Shown: positions 23,842-33,448, counted from the first letter of the stretch. The stretch: 64,000 nucleotides of DNA from an uncultured Gemmiger sp. (GCF_934561205.1 NZ_CAKTFU010000003.1:62001-126000); one strand, 5' to 3'. Made by a program: numbers and translations. Notes: a model not told the origin generated them from the sequence alone.

Positions 23842-26196
23842 ATGGAATCACAACAGGGTCTTACCGCGCAGGAGGTCGAACGCCGCCGTCAGGCAGGACA
23901 AATCAATCATGCCCCGCAGTCGGCCACCAAGACGGTGGGGCAGATCGTGCGGGATAATATCTGCACCTACTTCAACCTTGTTTTTATGGTGCTGGCGGTC
24001 ATGCTTGCGCTGGTCGGTTCCTGGCTGAATATGGGGTTTCTGGGCATTGTGTTCTGCAACACCATCATCGGCATTTTTCAGCAGCTGCGCGCCAAAAAGA
24101 CCATTGACGAGTTGACGCTGGTTTCCGCCCGGCGGGTGCGCTGCCTGCGCGGCGGCATCTGGGGGGAGGAACTCTCGGAAGAACTGGTCAAGGACGATGT
24201 GGTGGAGTTCGGCGCGGGGGATCAGATCGTGGCAGACGCGGTGGTGCTTTCGGGCAGCGCGCAGGCGAATGAATCGCTGCTGACAGGCGAAGCCAACCCC
24301 ATTACCAAGACGGCAGGGGACGTGCTGCGCTCCGGCAGTTATCTGATGGCGGGGCGCTGTGTGGCGCGCCTGACCCGCGTGGGTGCTGACAGTTACGCCA
24401 ACCGTCTGACGGCGGCGGCGCAGGCGGACGGACACAAGGTCGCCAAGGGCGAGATGATGCGTTCGCTGGACAAGCTGATCCGCGCCATCGGCATTGTGCT
24501 GATCCCCGTGGGTGCGGCGCTTTTGTACAAGCAGCACTGGGTGCTGGCGCTCACTATGTGCAGCAGCGTCGAAAGCACGGTGGCGGCGCTGATCGGTATG
24601 ATCCCCGAGGGGCTGTACCTGCTGACCAGCGTCGCGCTGGCCGTGGGGATGATGCGCCTGGCCGGCCGGCGGGTGCTGACGCAGGATATGAACTGCATCG
24701 AAACGCTGGCGCGGGTGGACGTGCTGTGCGTGGATAAAACCGGAACCATCACCGAGCCGACGATGCAGGCGGGCGAGCCGATCCCGCTGGCAGACTGCCC
24801 CGATTTAAGCGACGTGCTGTGCAGCTGCTACGCGGGGGATATCCCCGACAACGACACCGGCAGGGCGCTGCAAAAAGCGTATGGGCAGGGCAAGCCCCGC
24901 TGGACGGTGGGGCAGACGATCCCCTTTAACACGGCCTACAAATACAGTGCCAAAACTCTGCAGGGCTGGGGCATGTGTGTGGTGGGTGCACCCGACGTGC
25001 TGGCAGGGCCGCGCAGCGCCGAGTTTGCCCCGCAGCTGACCGCCCTGCTGGATACCGGCTGCCGCGTGCTGCTGCTGGCGCGGTATGACGGCACACTGGC
25101 GCCGGGCGACAAGCCCGATGCCGCGCGGCTGCAATTTCTGGCGCTGCTGCCGCTGCAAAACCCCATCCGCGCCAACGCCCCCAAGACCTTTGCCTACTTT
25201 GCCAAGCAGGGTGTGCAGGTCAAGGTGATTTCGGGCGACGACCCGCGCGCAGTCAGCCGTGTGGCGGCGCAGGCGGGCATTGCCGGGGCGGAAAACTGGG
25301 TGGATGCCGCGCAGCTGCAAAATGACTGTGAGTTGGCAAAAGCGGCCGAACAGATGACGGTATTTGGCCGTGTGACCCCTGAGCAGAAGCGCAAGCTGGT
25401 ACACGCCCTGCAAGCGCAGCACCACACGGTTGCCATGACGGGTGACGGCGTCAATGACGTATTGGCGCTAAAAGATGCCGATTGCGGCATTGCCATGGCC
25501 AGCGGCGCACAGGCAGCCACGCAGGTGGCGCAGCTGGTTTTGCTGGATTCGGATTTCGGCGCTTTGCCCGCCGTTGTGGGCGAGGGTCGCCGTGTCATCA
25601 ACAATATCCAGCGCTCGGCCTCGCTGTTTCTGGTCAAAAACATCTTCTCGCTGCTGCTCAGCGTGGTGGCGCTCTGCCTGCCGCTGGCGTATCCCTTCAA
25701 GCCGCTGCAGCTTTCGCTGGTGTCGTCGGTAACCATCGGTATACCGTCCTTTATTTTGGCGCTGGAGCCGAACCGAGAGCTGGTGCGCGGGCGCTTTTTG
25801 CGCAATGTGCTGCGCGCGGCCATGCCCGGCGGGCTTACGGATTTTCTGCTGGTGTTCTGCGCGATGGGCTTCGGCTTTGCATTTGATCTGCCCGCCGACA
25901 CGGTGGGAACCATCTGCACGCTGGTTGTGCTGACGGTGGGCATCAGTGTGCTGTGGGGCGTCTGCCGACCCTTTACGCCGTGGCATTGGGTGCTGTGGGG
26001 CAGCTGCGCGGTGCTGGGCTACGGCGGCGCGGTGCTGCTGGCACCGTGGCTGAACCTTGTCCGGCTGGACCTCGGCGGCAGTCTGGTGCTGCTGGTGCTG
26101 CTTGCCTTGGTGCCGCCCACGCTGTACGCCATGACCCTGGCGGGGGACAGGCTGCGCAGCACCGCCGTGGAGCTTGTGCAAAAAATACGGCAGTGA
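23842..26196 (+). CDS. Cation-transporting P-type ATPase (CtpE/Exp7-like)
   Basis: A 784-residue protein from ATG 23842 after AAAGGAG. Features in order: N-terminal GLTAQEVERRR, the first helix pair (about 50-85), actuator loop LLTGEANPITK, the phosphorylated Asp298 in DKTGTIT, the P-domain VISGDDPRAV and TGDGVNDVLALKDADCGIAM, and six C-terminal helices. TGQ-type and CPC-type metal motifs are missing, and the TVGQIVRDNICTYFN entry resembles mycobacterial CtpE and pneumococcal Exp7, which transport calcium in CtpE. Calcium is therefore the best guess, but ion specificity is not proven by sequence. It probably has its own promoter (a TATACT box lies at 23803). Confidence 0.85.
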   Translation: MESQQGLTAQEVERRRQAGQINHAPQSATKTVGQIVRDNICTYFNLVFMVLAVMLALVGSWLNMGFLGIVFCNTIIGIFQQLRAKKTIDELTLVSARRVRCLRGGIWGEELSEELVKDDVVEFGAGDQIVADAVVLSGSAQANESLLTGEANPITKTAGDVLRSGSYLMAGRCVARLTRVGADSYANRLTAAAQADGHKVAKGEMMRSLDKLIRAIGIVLIPVGAALLYKQHWVLALTMCSSVESTVAALIGMIPEGLYLLTSVALAVGMMRLAGRRVLTQDMNCIETLARVDVLCVDKTGTITEPTMQAGEPIPLADCPDLSDVLCSCYAGDIPDNDTGRALQKAYGQGKPRWTVGQTIPFNTAYKYSAKTLQGWGMCVVGAPDVLAGPRSAEFAPQLTALLDTGCRVLLLARYDGTLAPGDKPDAARLQFLALLPLQNPIRANAPKTFAYFAKQGVQVKVISGDDPRAVSRVAAQAGIAGAENWVDAAQLQNDCELAKAAEQMTVFGRVTPEQKRKLVHALQAQHHTVAMTGDGVNDVLALKDADCGIAMASGAQAATQVAQLVLLDSDFGALPAVVGEGRRVINNIQRSASLFLVKNIFSLLLSVVALCLPLAYPFKPLQLSLVSSVTIGIPSFILALEPNRELVRGRFLRNVLRAAMPGGLTDFLLVFCAMGFGFAFDLPADTVGTICTLVVLTVGISVLWGVCRPFTPWHWVLWGSCAVLGYGGAVLLAPWLNLVRLDLGGSLVLLVLLALVPPTLYAMTLAGDRLRSTAVELVQKIRQ

Positions 26197-26204
26197 TCAA
26201 AACA

Positions 26205-26243
26205 AAAGCACCGCACAGCGAGAAATTCGCTGTGCGGTGCTTT
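26205..26243. terminator. Bidirectional terminator, 17-bp stem
   Basis: AAAGCACCGCACAGCGA pairs perfectly with its complement over GAAAT between converging genes. Confidence 0.85.
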
Positions 26244-26265
26244 CCTTTATGCCCAAAACGGACGT

Positions 26266-27759
26266 TTATTTTTTGTGGTACTTGCGATCCTCTTCTTCGT
26301 AGACGGGGTCGCAGGTCAGGTACATACCCAGCTTTTTCAGCGTGTCGGTATCCACGGCGGACAGTATGACCGTAGAGTGGATGTCGCAGCCTTTCAGCTT
26401 GGGGATCTGGTGCAATGCGGTGTTGGCGGCCTCGTCGTCGGCGGCGGAGCCGGACAGCGCAATCAAAATTTCGTCGGTGTGCAGACGGGGGTTCTTGCTG
26501 CCTAAGTAGTTGGTTTTCAGTGTCTGGATCGGCTCAATGGTGCGCTGGCTGACCAGATCCAGTTCCTGGTCAATGGCAGCCAGCTTTTTCAGCGCGTTCA
26601 GCAGCGCGGAGGACGCAGCGCCCAGCAGGGGGCCGGTCTTGCCGGTCACAACGGTGCCGTCGGGCAGCTCAATGGCCACGGCAGGGGCACCGCCGGTGGC
26701 AGCACTGCAGGCGTGGGCCTGTACTTCAACGGCGCGTTCGCCCACAGCCAAACCGGCCTGGCTCATCAGCATTTCCAGCTTGTAAAGCTCCTGCTGGGTG
26801 GCGTTGTCGTTGATCTTGCGGTCGCACAGGCACTTGAAATACCGGCGCAGAATCTCCTTTTTGCTGGCCTCGCAACACACGGCATCGTCGGTAATGCAGT
26901 TGCCCGCCATATTCACGCCCATATCGGTGGGGGAACGGTAGGGGCTTTTGCCGGCGATCAGCTCAAACATCGCGTTGACAACGGGGAAAATCTCGATGTC
27001 GCGGTTGTAGTTGACGGCGGTCTTGCCGTAAGCCTCCAGATGGAACGGGTCGATCATATTGACGTCGTTCAGGTCGGCGGTGGCGGCCTCGTAGGCAAGG
27101 TTTACGGGGTGTTTCAACGGCAGGTTCCAGATGGGGAAGGTTTCAAACTTGGCGTAGCCCGCCTTGACGCCGCGCTTGTGCTCGTGGTACAGCTGGGACA
27201 GGCAGACTGCCATCTTGCCGCTGCCGGGGCCGGGCGCGGTGATGACCACCAGCGGGCGTTCGGTCTCGATGTATTCGTTTTTGCCGTAGCCGTCGTCGCT
27301 TACGATACGGGCAACATCGTTGGGGTAGCCGGCAATTTTATAGTGGCGGAAGCTGCGGATGCCCACGCTGTGCAGCTTGTTCTCAAACTTTTCGACTTCG
27401 GGGTGGGCGGTGTACATCGTGATGCAGACGCTGCCAACAAACAGCCCCATACCCTGGAATGCGTCGATCAGGCGCAGAACGTCCATATCATAGGTGATGC
27501 CATAGTCGCCGCGCATCTTGTTGTTTACGATGTCCTCGGCGCTGATGACCACCACGATCTCGGCCTGGCTTTTCAGCTGCAGCAGCATCTGCAGCTTGGA
27601 ATCGGGCTGAAAGCCCGGCAGCACGCGGGAGGCGTGGTAGTCGTCAAACAGCTTGCCGCCAAATTCCAGATACAGCTTGTTGTCAAACTGCGTAATGCGT
27701 TCACGGATGCACGCCGACTGTGTTTTTAAGTAGGCGTCATTATCAAATCCCAGCTTCAT
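26266..27759 (-). CDS. DUF1846 (UPF0371) family protein
   Basis: A 497-residue protein from ATG 27759 after AAGGAG, the full family length. Typical blocks are MKLGFDNDAYLKTQSACIRER, LYLEFGGKLFDDYHASRVLPGF and the P-loop-like VVITAPGPGSGKMAVCLSQ (about residue 180). UPF0371 proteins are widespread in Firmicutes; structures show a nucleotide-binding-like fold but the reaction is not established. It is transcribed alone from its own promoter. Confidence 0.88.
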   Translation of the reverse strand: MKLGFDNDAYLKTQSACIRERITQFDNKLYLEFGGKLFDDYHASRVLPGFQPDSKLQMLLQLKSQAEIVVVISAEDIVNNKMRGDYGITYDMDVLRLIDAFQGMGLFVGSVCITMYTAHPEVEKFENKLHSVGIRSFRHYKIAGYPNDVARIVSDDGYGKNEYIETERPLVVITAPGPGSGKMAVCLSQLYHEHKRGVKAGYAKFETFPIWNLPLKHPVNLAYEAATADLNDVNMIDPFHLEAYGKTAVNYNRDIEIFPVVNAMFELIAGKSPYRSPTDMGVNMAGNCITDDAVCCEASKKEILRRYFKCLCDRKINDNATQQELYKLEMLMSQAGLAVGERAVEVQAHACSAATGGAPAVAIELPDGTVVTGKTGPLLGAASSALLNALKKLAAIDQELDLVSQRTIEPIQTLKTNYLGSKNPRLHTDEILIALSGSAADDEAANTALHQIPKLKGCDIHSTVILSAVDTDTLKKLGMYLTCDPVYEEEDRKYHKK

Positions 27760-27804
27760 AACCGCTCCTTTATATTCTTAAAACTCCAAATTTACCTAAC
27801 TTAC

Positions 27805-27833
27805 AGTATACCATATTGCGGGGCGGGTTACAA
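27805..27833 (-). promoter_or_regulatory. Promoter of the DUF1846 gene
   Basis: Minus strand: TTGTAA, 17 bp, TATACT. Confidence 0.65.
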
Positions 27834-27856
27834 TGCACAGCGGGCAAAAAATTTGC

Positions 27857-27888
27857 GCAAAAATGCCGAGGTCGCAGGACCTCGGCAT
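27857..27888 (-). terminator. Terminator of feoAB
   Basis: ATGCCGAGGTC pairs with GACCTCGGCAT over 4 nt; on the minus strand it is followed by TTTTGC, 13 bp after the stop. Confidence 0.75.
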
Positions 27889-27901
27889 AAAGCAGTCTGA
27901 A

Positions 27902-30271
27902 TTATACAAATCCCAGCAAGGTGCCCACGGTGTGCACCAAAAATGCCATGACCCAGGCAATGCCGCATTGCAGCAGCACCACACCGGCGGCGGCGCGGGC
28001 GCTGCCCAGTTCCCGCTTGACGGCGGCCACGGCGGCCACGCAGGGGGTGTACAGCAGGGTGAACACCAGGAACACCACGGCGGTAAACGGGGTGAACAGC
28101 GAACTCAGCGCAACCTCGCCGCCCAACAGCACGGTCAGGGTGGAAACCACGCTCTCCTTGGCGGTAAAGCCGGTGATCAACGCGGTCGAGACCCGCCAGT
28201 CGCCAAAGCCCAGGGGTGCAAACAGCGGGGCGATCCAGCTGCCCAGCATTGCCAGCAGGCTGCTGTCGGGCGTGGCAGCAACGTTCAGGCGGGCGTCAAA
28301 GGTCTGCAAGAACCAAATCAGCACGGTGGCCACAAAGATGATGGTAAAGGCCTTTTGCAAAAAGTCGCGCGCCTTTTCCCAAATCAGCTGCCCCACGCTG
28401 CGCGCGGAGGGAAAGCGGTAGTTGGGCAGTTCCATAACAAAGGGCACGGGTTCGCCCTTGTACTTGGTGATTTTCAAAACCAGCGCATACAAAATGCCGC
28501 ACAAAATGCCGAACAGGTACAGCCCGATCATGACGGGGGCGCGCAGTGCGGGGGCAAAAAAGGCGGCGGTGAACATGCCGTAGATGGGCAGCTTGGCCGA
28601 GCAGCTCATAAACGGGGTCAGCAGAATGGTCATCTTGCGGTCACGGTCGCTGGATAAGGTGCGGGTAGCCATAATGGCGGGCACCGAACAGCCGAAGCCG
28701 ATCAGCATCGGCACAAAGCTGCGGCCCGAAAGCCCGATGCGGCGCAAAAGCTGATCCATCACAAACGCCACGCGCGCCATATAGCCGGTGTCCTCTAAAA
28801 TCGAGAGGAAGAAGAACAGCGTCACAATGATGGGCAAAAAGCTCAATACGCTGCCCACACCCGCAAAAATACCGTCAATGACCAGACTGTGTACCACGGG
28901 GTTGATGCCATAGGCGGTCAGTGCCCTGTCTGTAAGTGCTGTCAGTGCGTCAATGCCAAGGGTCAAAAGATCAGAAAGCGCCGCGCCGATGACTCCAAAA
29001 GTCAGCCAGAACACCAGCGCCATAATGCCGATAAAGCAGGGCAGGGCGGTGTACTTACCTGTCAGCACACGGTCAATGGCCACGCTGCGCTTGTGCTCGC
29101 GGCTTTCGCCGGGGCGTACGACGGTCTTTTCGCACAGGCGCTCAATAAAGCTGAAACGCATATCGGCCAGCGCCGCCTCACGGTCCAGGCCGGTGTCGTT
29201 TTCCAGTTCGGCAATGGTGTGACCCAGCATCTCGGTCTCGTTGGCGTCCAGATCCAGTGCTTTTTCAATCAGGGGGTCGCCCTCCACCAGCTTGGTGGCG
29301 GCAAAGCGGGCGGGCAGCCCGGCGCGCTGGGCGTGATCCTCGATCAGATGGTTGACGGCATGGATGCAGCGGTGCACGGCGCCGTCGCGCCCGTCAGCGG
29401 CATCGCAGAAGTCGATGCGTCCGGGACATTCGCGGTGGCGGGCAACGTGCAGGGCGTGCTCGACCAATTCGTCAATGCCCTCGTTCTTGGCGGCGGAGAT
29501 GGGCACCACGGGCACACCCAGCAAATCCTCCAGTTCGTTGACCATAACGGTGCCGCCGTTGGCGCGCACCTCGTCCATCATGTTCAGGGCCAGCACCATC
29601 GGGATGCCCAGTTCCATCAGCTGCATGGTCAGGTAGAGATTGCGCTCAATGTTGGTCGCATCTACGATGTTTATAATGCCATCGGGATGGGTGTTCAGCA
29701 AAAAGTCGCGGGTGACGATCTCCTCACTGGAATAGGGCGAAAGCGAGTAGATGCCCGGTAAGTCGGTTACAACAGCCTCGCTGTGGCCGCGAATCGTGCC
29801 GTCCTTGCGGTCAACTGTCACGCCCGGAAAGTTGCCGACGTGCTGGTTGGAGCCGGTCAGTTGGTTGAACAGCGTGGTTTTGCCGCAGTTCTGGTTGCCG
29901 GCCAGGGCAAATTTCAGCGGCTGACCCTTGGCGATCACGCCGCCGTTCTTGCGGTCGTGGTAGCTGGGCGCCTTGCGCAGCTCGCCCACACCGGGGTGGG
30001 GTACGGGCGCGTGGCGTCGCTCGTCACGGGCGGCGCGGTCGGTTTCGTGCACATTTTCTACTTCGATTTTGGCGGCGTCCGCCAGGCGCAGGGTAAGCTC
30101 ATAGCCGCGCAGTTCCAGTTCAATGGGGTCGCCCATGGGGGCCACCTTGCGCAAAGTCACCTCAGTGCCGGGGGTAAGACCCATATCCAGCAGGTGATGG
30201 CGCAATTCGCCCTCACCGCCGATGGTTTGCAGGATCGCATCCTGACCGATTTTCAATTCATCCAGTGTCAT
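27902..30271 (-). CDS. feoB: FeoA-FeoB fusion, ferrous iron transporter
   Basis: A 789-residue protein from ATG 30271 (MTLDELKIGQDAIL) after AGAGGG. Residues 1-78 are a FeoA SH3-like domain (HHLLDMGLTPGTEV). A basic linker leads to the FeoB G domain: G1 GNQNCGKTT (about 127-135), the FPGVTVD switch, G3 DLPG, G4 NMMDE. The membrane part has the Gate motifs DTGYMARVAF and GFGCSVPAIMATR (conserved Cys) and about eight helices. It imports Fe(II) across the cytoplasmic membrane under GTP control. In most bacteria feoA is a separate gene; fusion occurs in several gut Firmicutes and Bacteroidota. A promoter lies directly upstream, and no Fur box was recognised. Confidence 0.94.
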   Translation of the reverse strand: MTLDELKIGQDAILQTIGGEGELRHHLLDMGLTPGTEVTLRKVAPMGDPIELELRGYELTLRLADAAKIEVENVHETDRAARDERRHAPVPHPGVGELRKAPSYHDRKNGGVIAKGQPLKFALAGNQNCGKTTLFNQLTGSNQHVGNFPGVTVDRKDGTIRGHSEAVVTDLPGIYSLSPYSSEEIVTRDFLLNTHPDGIINIVDATNIERNLYLTMQLMELGIPMVLALNMMDEVRANGGTVMVNELEDLLGVPVVPISAAKNEGIDELVEHALHVARHRECPGRIDFCDAADGRDGAVHRCIHAVNHLIEDHAQRAGLPARFAATKLVEGDPLIEKALDLDANETEMLGHTIAELENDTGLDREAALADMRFSFIERLCEKTVVRPGESREHKRSVAIDRVLTGKYTALPCFIGIMALVFWLTFGVIGAALSDLLTLGIDALTALTDRALTAYGINPVVHSLVIDGIFAGVGSVLSFLPIIVTLFFFLSILEDTGYMARVAFVMDQLLRRIGLSGRSFVPMLIGFGCSVPAIMATRTLSSDRDRKMTILLTPFMSCSAKLPIYGMFTAAFFAPALRAPVMIGLYLFGILCGILYALVLKITKYKGEPVPFVMELPNYRFPSARSVGQLIWEKARDFLQKAFTIIFVATVLIWFLQTFDARLNVAATPDSSLLAMLGSWIAPLFAPLGFGDWRVSTALITGFTAKESVVSTLTVLLGGEVALSSLFTPFTAVVFLVFTLLYTPCVAAVAAVKRELGSARAAAGVVLLQCGIAWVMAFLVHTVGTLLGFV

Positions 30272-30308
30272 ACTAATTCCCTCTGATTTACCATGGATTT
30301 CCAGAAAA

Positions 30309-30337
30309 AGTATAGCACGCTCCATGCGGTATGGCAA
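30309..30337 (-). promoter_or_regulatory. Promoter of the feoAB fusion gene
   Basis: Minus strand: TTGCCA, 17 bp, TATACT, 38 bp before the start codon. Confidence 0.65.
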
Positions 30338-30372
30338 GAGCCGAAGCGGCATATTTTTCCCGCAAAACTGCA

Positions 30373-30405
30373 CAAAAACAGACCTGCCCGAGCAAAGGGC
30401 AGGTC
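30373..30405 (-). terminator. Terminator of the zinc-ribbon/DUF5685/J-domain operon
   Basis: GACCTGCCC pairs with GGGCAGGTC over 7 nt; minus strand continues TGTTTTT. Confidence 0.8.
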
Positions 30406-30427
30406 AGCAAAGATTTGGAAAATCATA

Positions 30428-31150
30428 TCAGCAGATAAAGAATCCGCCGCGGCCGCCGCAGCAGCACCAGCTCATAATGTTGCACAGCAAAAGGTACATC
30501 CAGAACGACAGGCAGAACCGCCCCGGTGCGCCGCTGGGCTGGGCGTAGGGCTGCTGGTAGCCGGTGTAATCGCGCCCCGGACGCTGCAACTGATCCAGCA
30601 GATTCTGGTAGGCGTAGTTGTTGGGCTGCATCGAAACGGCTGTGCGGGCTTCCTCCTGCGCACGGATGTTGTTGCCAAGGCCCTGATGCGCCAAGGCGGC
30701 ATAGTAATGCCATTGCGCCGTGCGCTCGGCGGCGGAAATGCCGTTCAGGGTGTTCAGGGCTTCCTCGTAAAAGCCGCTGCGGAGATAATTCGCCGCTGCG
30801 CGCAGCTCGCCGCTTTCCTGCCCGGAGGTATAGGTCTGCTGGCCGGAACTGCTGTAAAAGCCAAAACCGAACGGCCCGTAGGCAAAGCCGCTGAACGGCT
30901 CCTGATAGTCATAGCTGCTCCGGCTGGAATAGCTGCCGTAGCTGCTTTGGCTGTAGCTTTGCCCGCCGCCCTGTTTGCGGCGCATAATTTCGCTGTAAGC
31001 GGCCTGTACTTCCTTAAAGTGTTCCTCGGCATCGGGGTCGTCGGGGTGCAGGTCGGGGTGATACTGCTTGCACTTTTGGCGGTAGGCTTTTTTCAGGGTC
31101 TCGTCGTCGGCACCTGGGGTGATGCCCAGTACGCTGTATGGATCGGTCAT
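30428..31150 (-). CDS. J-domain (DnaJ-like) membrane-associated protein
   Basis: A 240-residue protein from ATG 31150, which overlaps the DUF5685 stop by 4 bp (ATGA). Residues 1-60 are a J domain with the essential HPD at 31-33 ([10 protein letters not shown]). There follow a Ser/Tyr-rich linker, TPR-like helices ([20 protein letters not shown] and onward) and a C-terminal hydrophobic helix ending in [15 protein letters not shown]. It lacks the zinc finger and substrate domains of real DnaJ, so it should recruit Hsp70 (DnaK) to a particular place or client, probably at the membrane. Tight coupling suggests that the client is the DUF5685 or zinc-ribbon product. Confidence 0.83.
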   Translation of the reverse strand: MTDPYSVLGITPGADDETLKKAYRQKCKQYHPDLHPDDPDAEEHFKEVQAAYSEIMRRKQGGGQSYSQSSYGSYSSRSSYDYQEPFSGFAYGPFGFGFYSSSGQQTYTSGQESGELRAAANYLRSGFYEEALNTLNGISAAERTAQWHYYAALAHQGLGNNIRAQEEARTAVSMQPNNYAYQNLLDQLQRPGRDYTGYQQPYAQPSGAPGRFCLSFWMYLLLCNIMSWCCCGGRGGFFIC

Positions 31151-31998
31151 CGGGTACGTCCCTCTCTGCGTTTTCTCAGCGGTGCGTAAAGGCTCCACAC
31201 ACCGGCGTAGATGGTATTATACAAAAGCTGCCCCTCAGGGGTTTCCTTTAAGATGGGCAGGGTTTCAAACTGTCTGGCGCATTGCCCCATCTGCTGGGTC
31301 AGCAGGTCGTGGCAGCGCTGCTCATACTCGGCGGGGGGCAGGGTGTCTGCCAGCTGCTGCAGGGCGTTAAAGCGGCCGTGCCGGCGGTCCTTATCCAGGT
31401 CGTCGTAGGCGTCCATCAGGTAGATGAAGCCGCCCAGCCCCTGCCCCATGCCGCAAAGCACCTGCCGCCATTCGTCATCGCGGCAGGCAAAAATCTCACC
31501 CAGCAGTGTGCCGAAGGCATGGCACAGGGCGTCCAGGTCATGGCTGTTGGCGCCCTCTAAACGGTTCAGCGCGTCCAGCCCGCTGACCACGGCGCGGTAC
31601 TGGCGGGGATGGCGGCGCTCGATATCGGGCAAAAACGGCTGCAGCTGCTCGGCCCGGCGGCGGCTGCCTTGGCGCTGGTCGTCCTGCCAGTCGTCCAGAT
31701 AATTGTAGTAGGCCAAAAGCACCGTCATGTCTGCCGCATAGTCTATAAAGGTATTGTCGGCGCGCGGGCGGGGCTTAACGGGGTGCGGCGGGCAGCGTCC
31801 CGTGCTGAATTTCGTTTCGGGGTCATACAGGGCACTCAGCAGCAGGGCGGCAAAGGTCATGTCATAGCTTAACGCCAGCCGGGCAGCCGAGCCGTACCGC
31901 TTGCCCAGCGTGCGGCAAAGCCCGCAGTAATAGGCCTGGTAGCAGTCCAGTGCGGCCTTGTCCAGCCCTTTGCGATAGATGGTAACATAGCCGAACAT
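31147..31998 (-). CDS. DUF5685 family protein with two Asp-rich motifs
   Basis: A 283-residue, probably all-helical protein. It opens [14 protein letters not shown] and [14 protein letters not shown] (Cys25 and Cys28), a pattern I associate with DUF5685. Two acidic motifs stand out: LDDWQDD (residues 101-107) and [16 protein letters not shown] (195-210). The second resembles the DxxxD...GR motif of squalene/phytoene synthases, which bind Mg-diphosphate, and the first sits where their first acidic helix would be. A type I isoprenoid synthase-like fold is my inference; no activity is established. ATG 31998; there is no clear Shine-Dalgarno beyond an AG-rich stretch, and the zinc-ribbon gene ends 6 bp upstream. 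The DnaJ-like gene overlaps its end. Confidence 0.72.
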   Translation of the reverse strand: MFGYVTIYRKGLDKAALDCYQAYYCGLCRTLGKRYGSAARLALSYDMTFAALLLSALYDPETKFSTGRCPPHPVKPRPRADNTFIDYAADMTVLLAYYNYLDDWQDDQRQGSRRRAEQLQPFLPDIERRHPRQYRAVVSGLDALNRLEGANSHDLDALCHAFGTLLGEIFACRDDEWRQVLCGMGQGLGGFIYLMDAYDDLDKDRRHGRFNALQQLADTLPPAEYEQRCHDLLTQQMGQCARQFETLPILKETPEGQLLYNTIYAGVWSLYAPLRKRREGRTR

Positions 31999-32004
31999 AA
32001 CACG

Positions 32005-32397
32005 TCAACTCTTTTTGGTAAAGTGTGTGTGGCACTTGGGGCAGGTGATGGCAATGCTGCCGCGCCCGCGCGGTACGCGCAGCTCCTGCCGGCAGCCGGG
32101 GCAGCGGAAATACTTGTACTGCTTTCGCTGCTTGAAGCGCATACGGTATTTGCCGAACCACGCCGTGACCTTGCTGCGGTAAAACAGGTACTTGCTGTTT
32201 TCGGCGCGGCGCCTACAGAAGTCGCGGCTTAAGGTGCGGTAATAACAGTACGCCAGCAGGGCAAACCCGCCCCAGTATAAAACGGCGGAGAACCATGTGC
32301 CGAACAAGATGCAAATCAGGCTGCATACCGACAAAAATGCGCTGAATTGGTCAAAGCCGTAGCGGCCCGCCATAAAGCGCCGGAACCAGTTTTTCAT
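32005..32397 (-). CDS. Small membrane protein with C-terminal zinc ribbon
   Basis: A 130-residue protein from ATG 32397 after AAAGGTG. Two hydrophobic helices (about residues 19-50, FSAFLSVCSLICILFG and AVLYWGGFALLAYCYY) are followed by a very basic region and a C-terminal ribbon CPGC...CPKC (about residues 98-124). The ribbon should be cytoplasmic. No enzyme signature. It is the first gene of the DUF5685/J-domain operon, which it precedes by 6 bp. Confidence 0.7.
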   Translation of the reverse strand: MKNWFRRFMAGRYGFDQFSAFLSVCSLICILFGTWFSAVLYWGGFALLAYCYYRTLSRDFCRRRAENSKYLFYRSKVTAWFGKYRMRFKQRKQYKYFRCPGCRQELRVPRGRGSIAITCPKCHTHFTKKS

Positions 32398-32508
32398 ACC
32401 GTAGTCACCTTTCCGCAGCGTATCTTAGTATACGCTCTGATCTGTAAGTATGCCATATAAATGTTTGCAAATCGTGAACAAGAGACAAAAAGAATTTGAA
32501 CTTTTGCC

Positions 32509-33402
32509 TTATTCGTACATTCTGCGCCCCGCAAAAACACAAAGCGGACGTTTGGCCTTGCCGGTGCTCATTAGCTGTTCGGCGGCGGCCAGCGTTGCCC
32601 CCGCGCTGGTGCAGGCGGGGATGCCGTCAAAAAACAGTACCTCGCGGGCGGCGCGCTCGGCCTCGGAGGTGGTCACAGTCAGCACGGTGTCCACAACGTA
32701 GGGGTTGTAGTTGTCGGGCACAAAGCCGGGGCCGATGCCGCCGATGCCATGCTGGCCGATGAACCCGCCGGAAATCGCGGCGCATTCGGCAGGTTCGACC
32801 GCCACAATGCGGATCATGCTGTTCCACGCCTTGATGTACTCGGCAACGCCGGTCACTGTGCCGCCGCTGCCCACGCCGATGACCACAGCATCGATGGCAT
32901 CCCCGGCGGCTTTCAGGATCTGGGGGCCGGTGACGCGGCGGTGGTATTCGGGGTTGTCATCGTTGGAAAAATAGCGCGTATAATAGCCGTTGTAGCGCTG
33001 GGCGGTCTGCTGGGCGATGCGGTCCATCGCCTTGCGGCTGCCGCTGCTGCTGACAACGATGCGCGCACCCAGCTCCTGCAGGCGCTGGCGGCGGGCAATG
33101 GGCAGGCTGCTGGGCACGACCAGAATACACGGGTGGCCTGTGGTGGCACAGCTGACGGCCAGCGCCGAACCAAAGCTGCCGGAACTTGCCTCCACCACGG
33201 GCATACCGGGGGTCAGGGTGCCGCGCTCGGTCGCAAAGGCCAGCATGGTCTCGGCCAGGCCGTCCTTGCAGGTGCCGGTGGCCCCGCCGAAATCCAGATA
33301 CGCAAGCACACTGGCCGCCAAAGCATGGTGGCCGGAGTAACCGTCCAACCGCACAACGGGGGAACGGTATACATCTTGATAGTAGCTTTTGAGTATCGGC
33401 AC
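32509..33402 (-). CDS. Divergent cysteine-synthase-fold PLP enzyme
   Basis: A 297-residue fold-type II PLP protein. The start is taken as GTG 33402 (MPILKSYYQDVYRSP), with AAGGAAAGGG 9 bp upstream; the preceding in-frame codons are not protein-like. The Schiff-base Lys is in GGATGTCKDGLAETM and the phosphate loop is GVGSGGTVTGV. The loop that in CysK reads TSGNTG reads here SSGSFG (about residues 70-75), and PTGSVKDR is replaced by ATGTCKDG, so the amino-acid substrate is likely not ordinary O-acetylserine. The 111 bp to the downstream zinc-ribbon gene leave co-transcription uncertain. The reaction is unknown within the beta-replacement/elimination set. Confidence 0.78.
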   Translation of the reverse strand: MPILKSYYQDVYRSPVVRLDGYSGHHALAASVLAYLDFGGATGTCKDGLAETMLAFATERGTLTPGMPVVEASSGSFGSALAVSCATTGHPCILVVPSSLPIARRQRLQELGARIVVSSSGSRKAMDRIAQQTAQRYNGYYTRYFSNDDNPEYHRRVTGPQILKAAGDAIDAVVIGVGSGGTVTGVAEYIKAWNSMIRIVAVEPAECAAISGGFIGQHGIGGIGPGFVPDNYNPYVVDTVLTVTTSEAERAAREVLFFDGIPACTSAGATLAAAEQLMSTGKAKRPLCVFAGRRMYE

Positions 33403-33448
33403 GGTAAGCAGCCCTTTCCTTTTATAATAGAAAAAACAAAGTAGCCCT

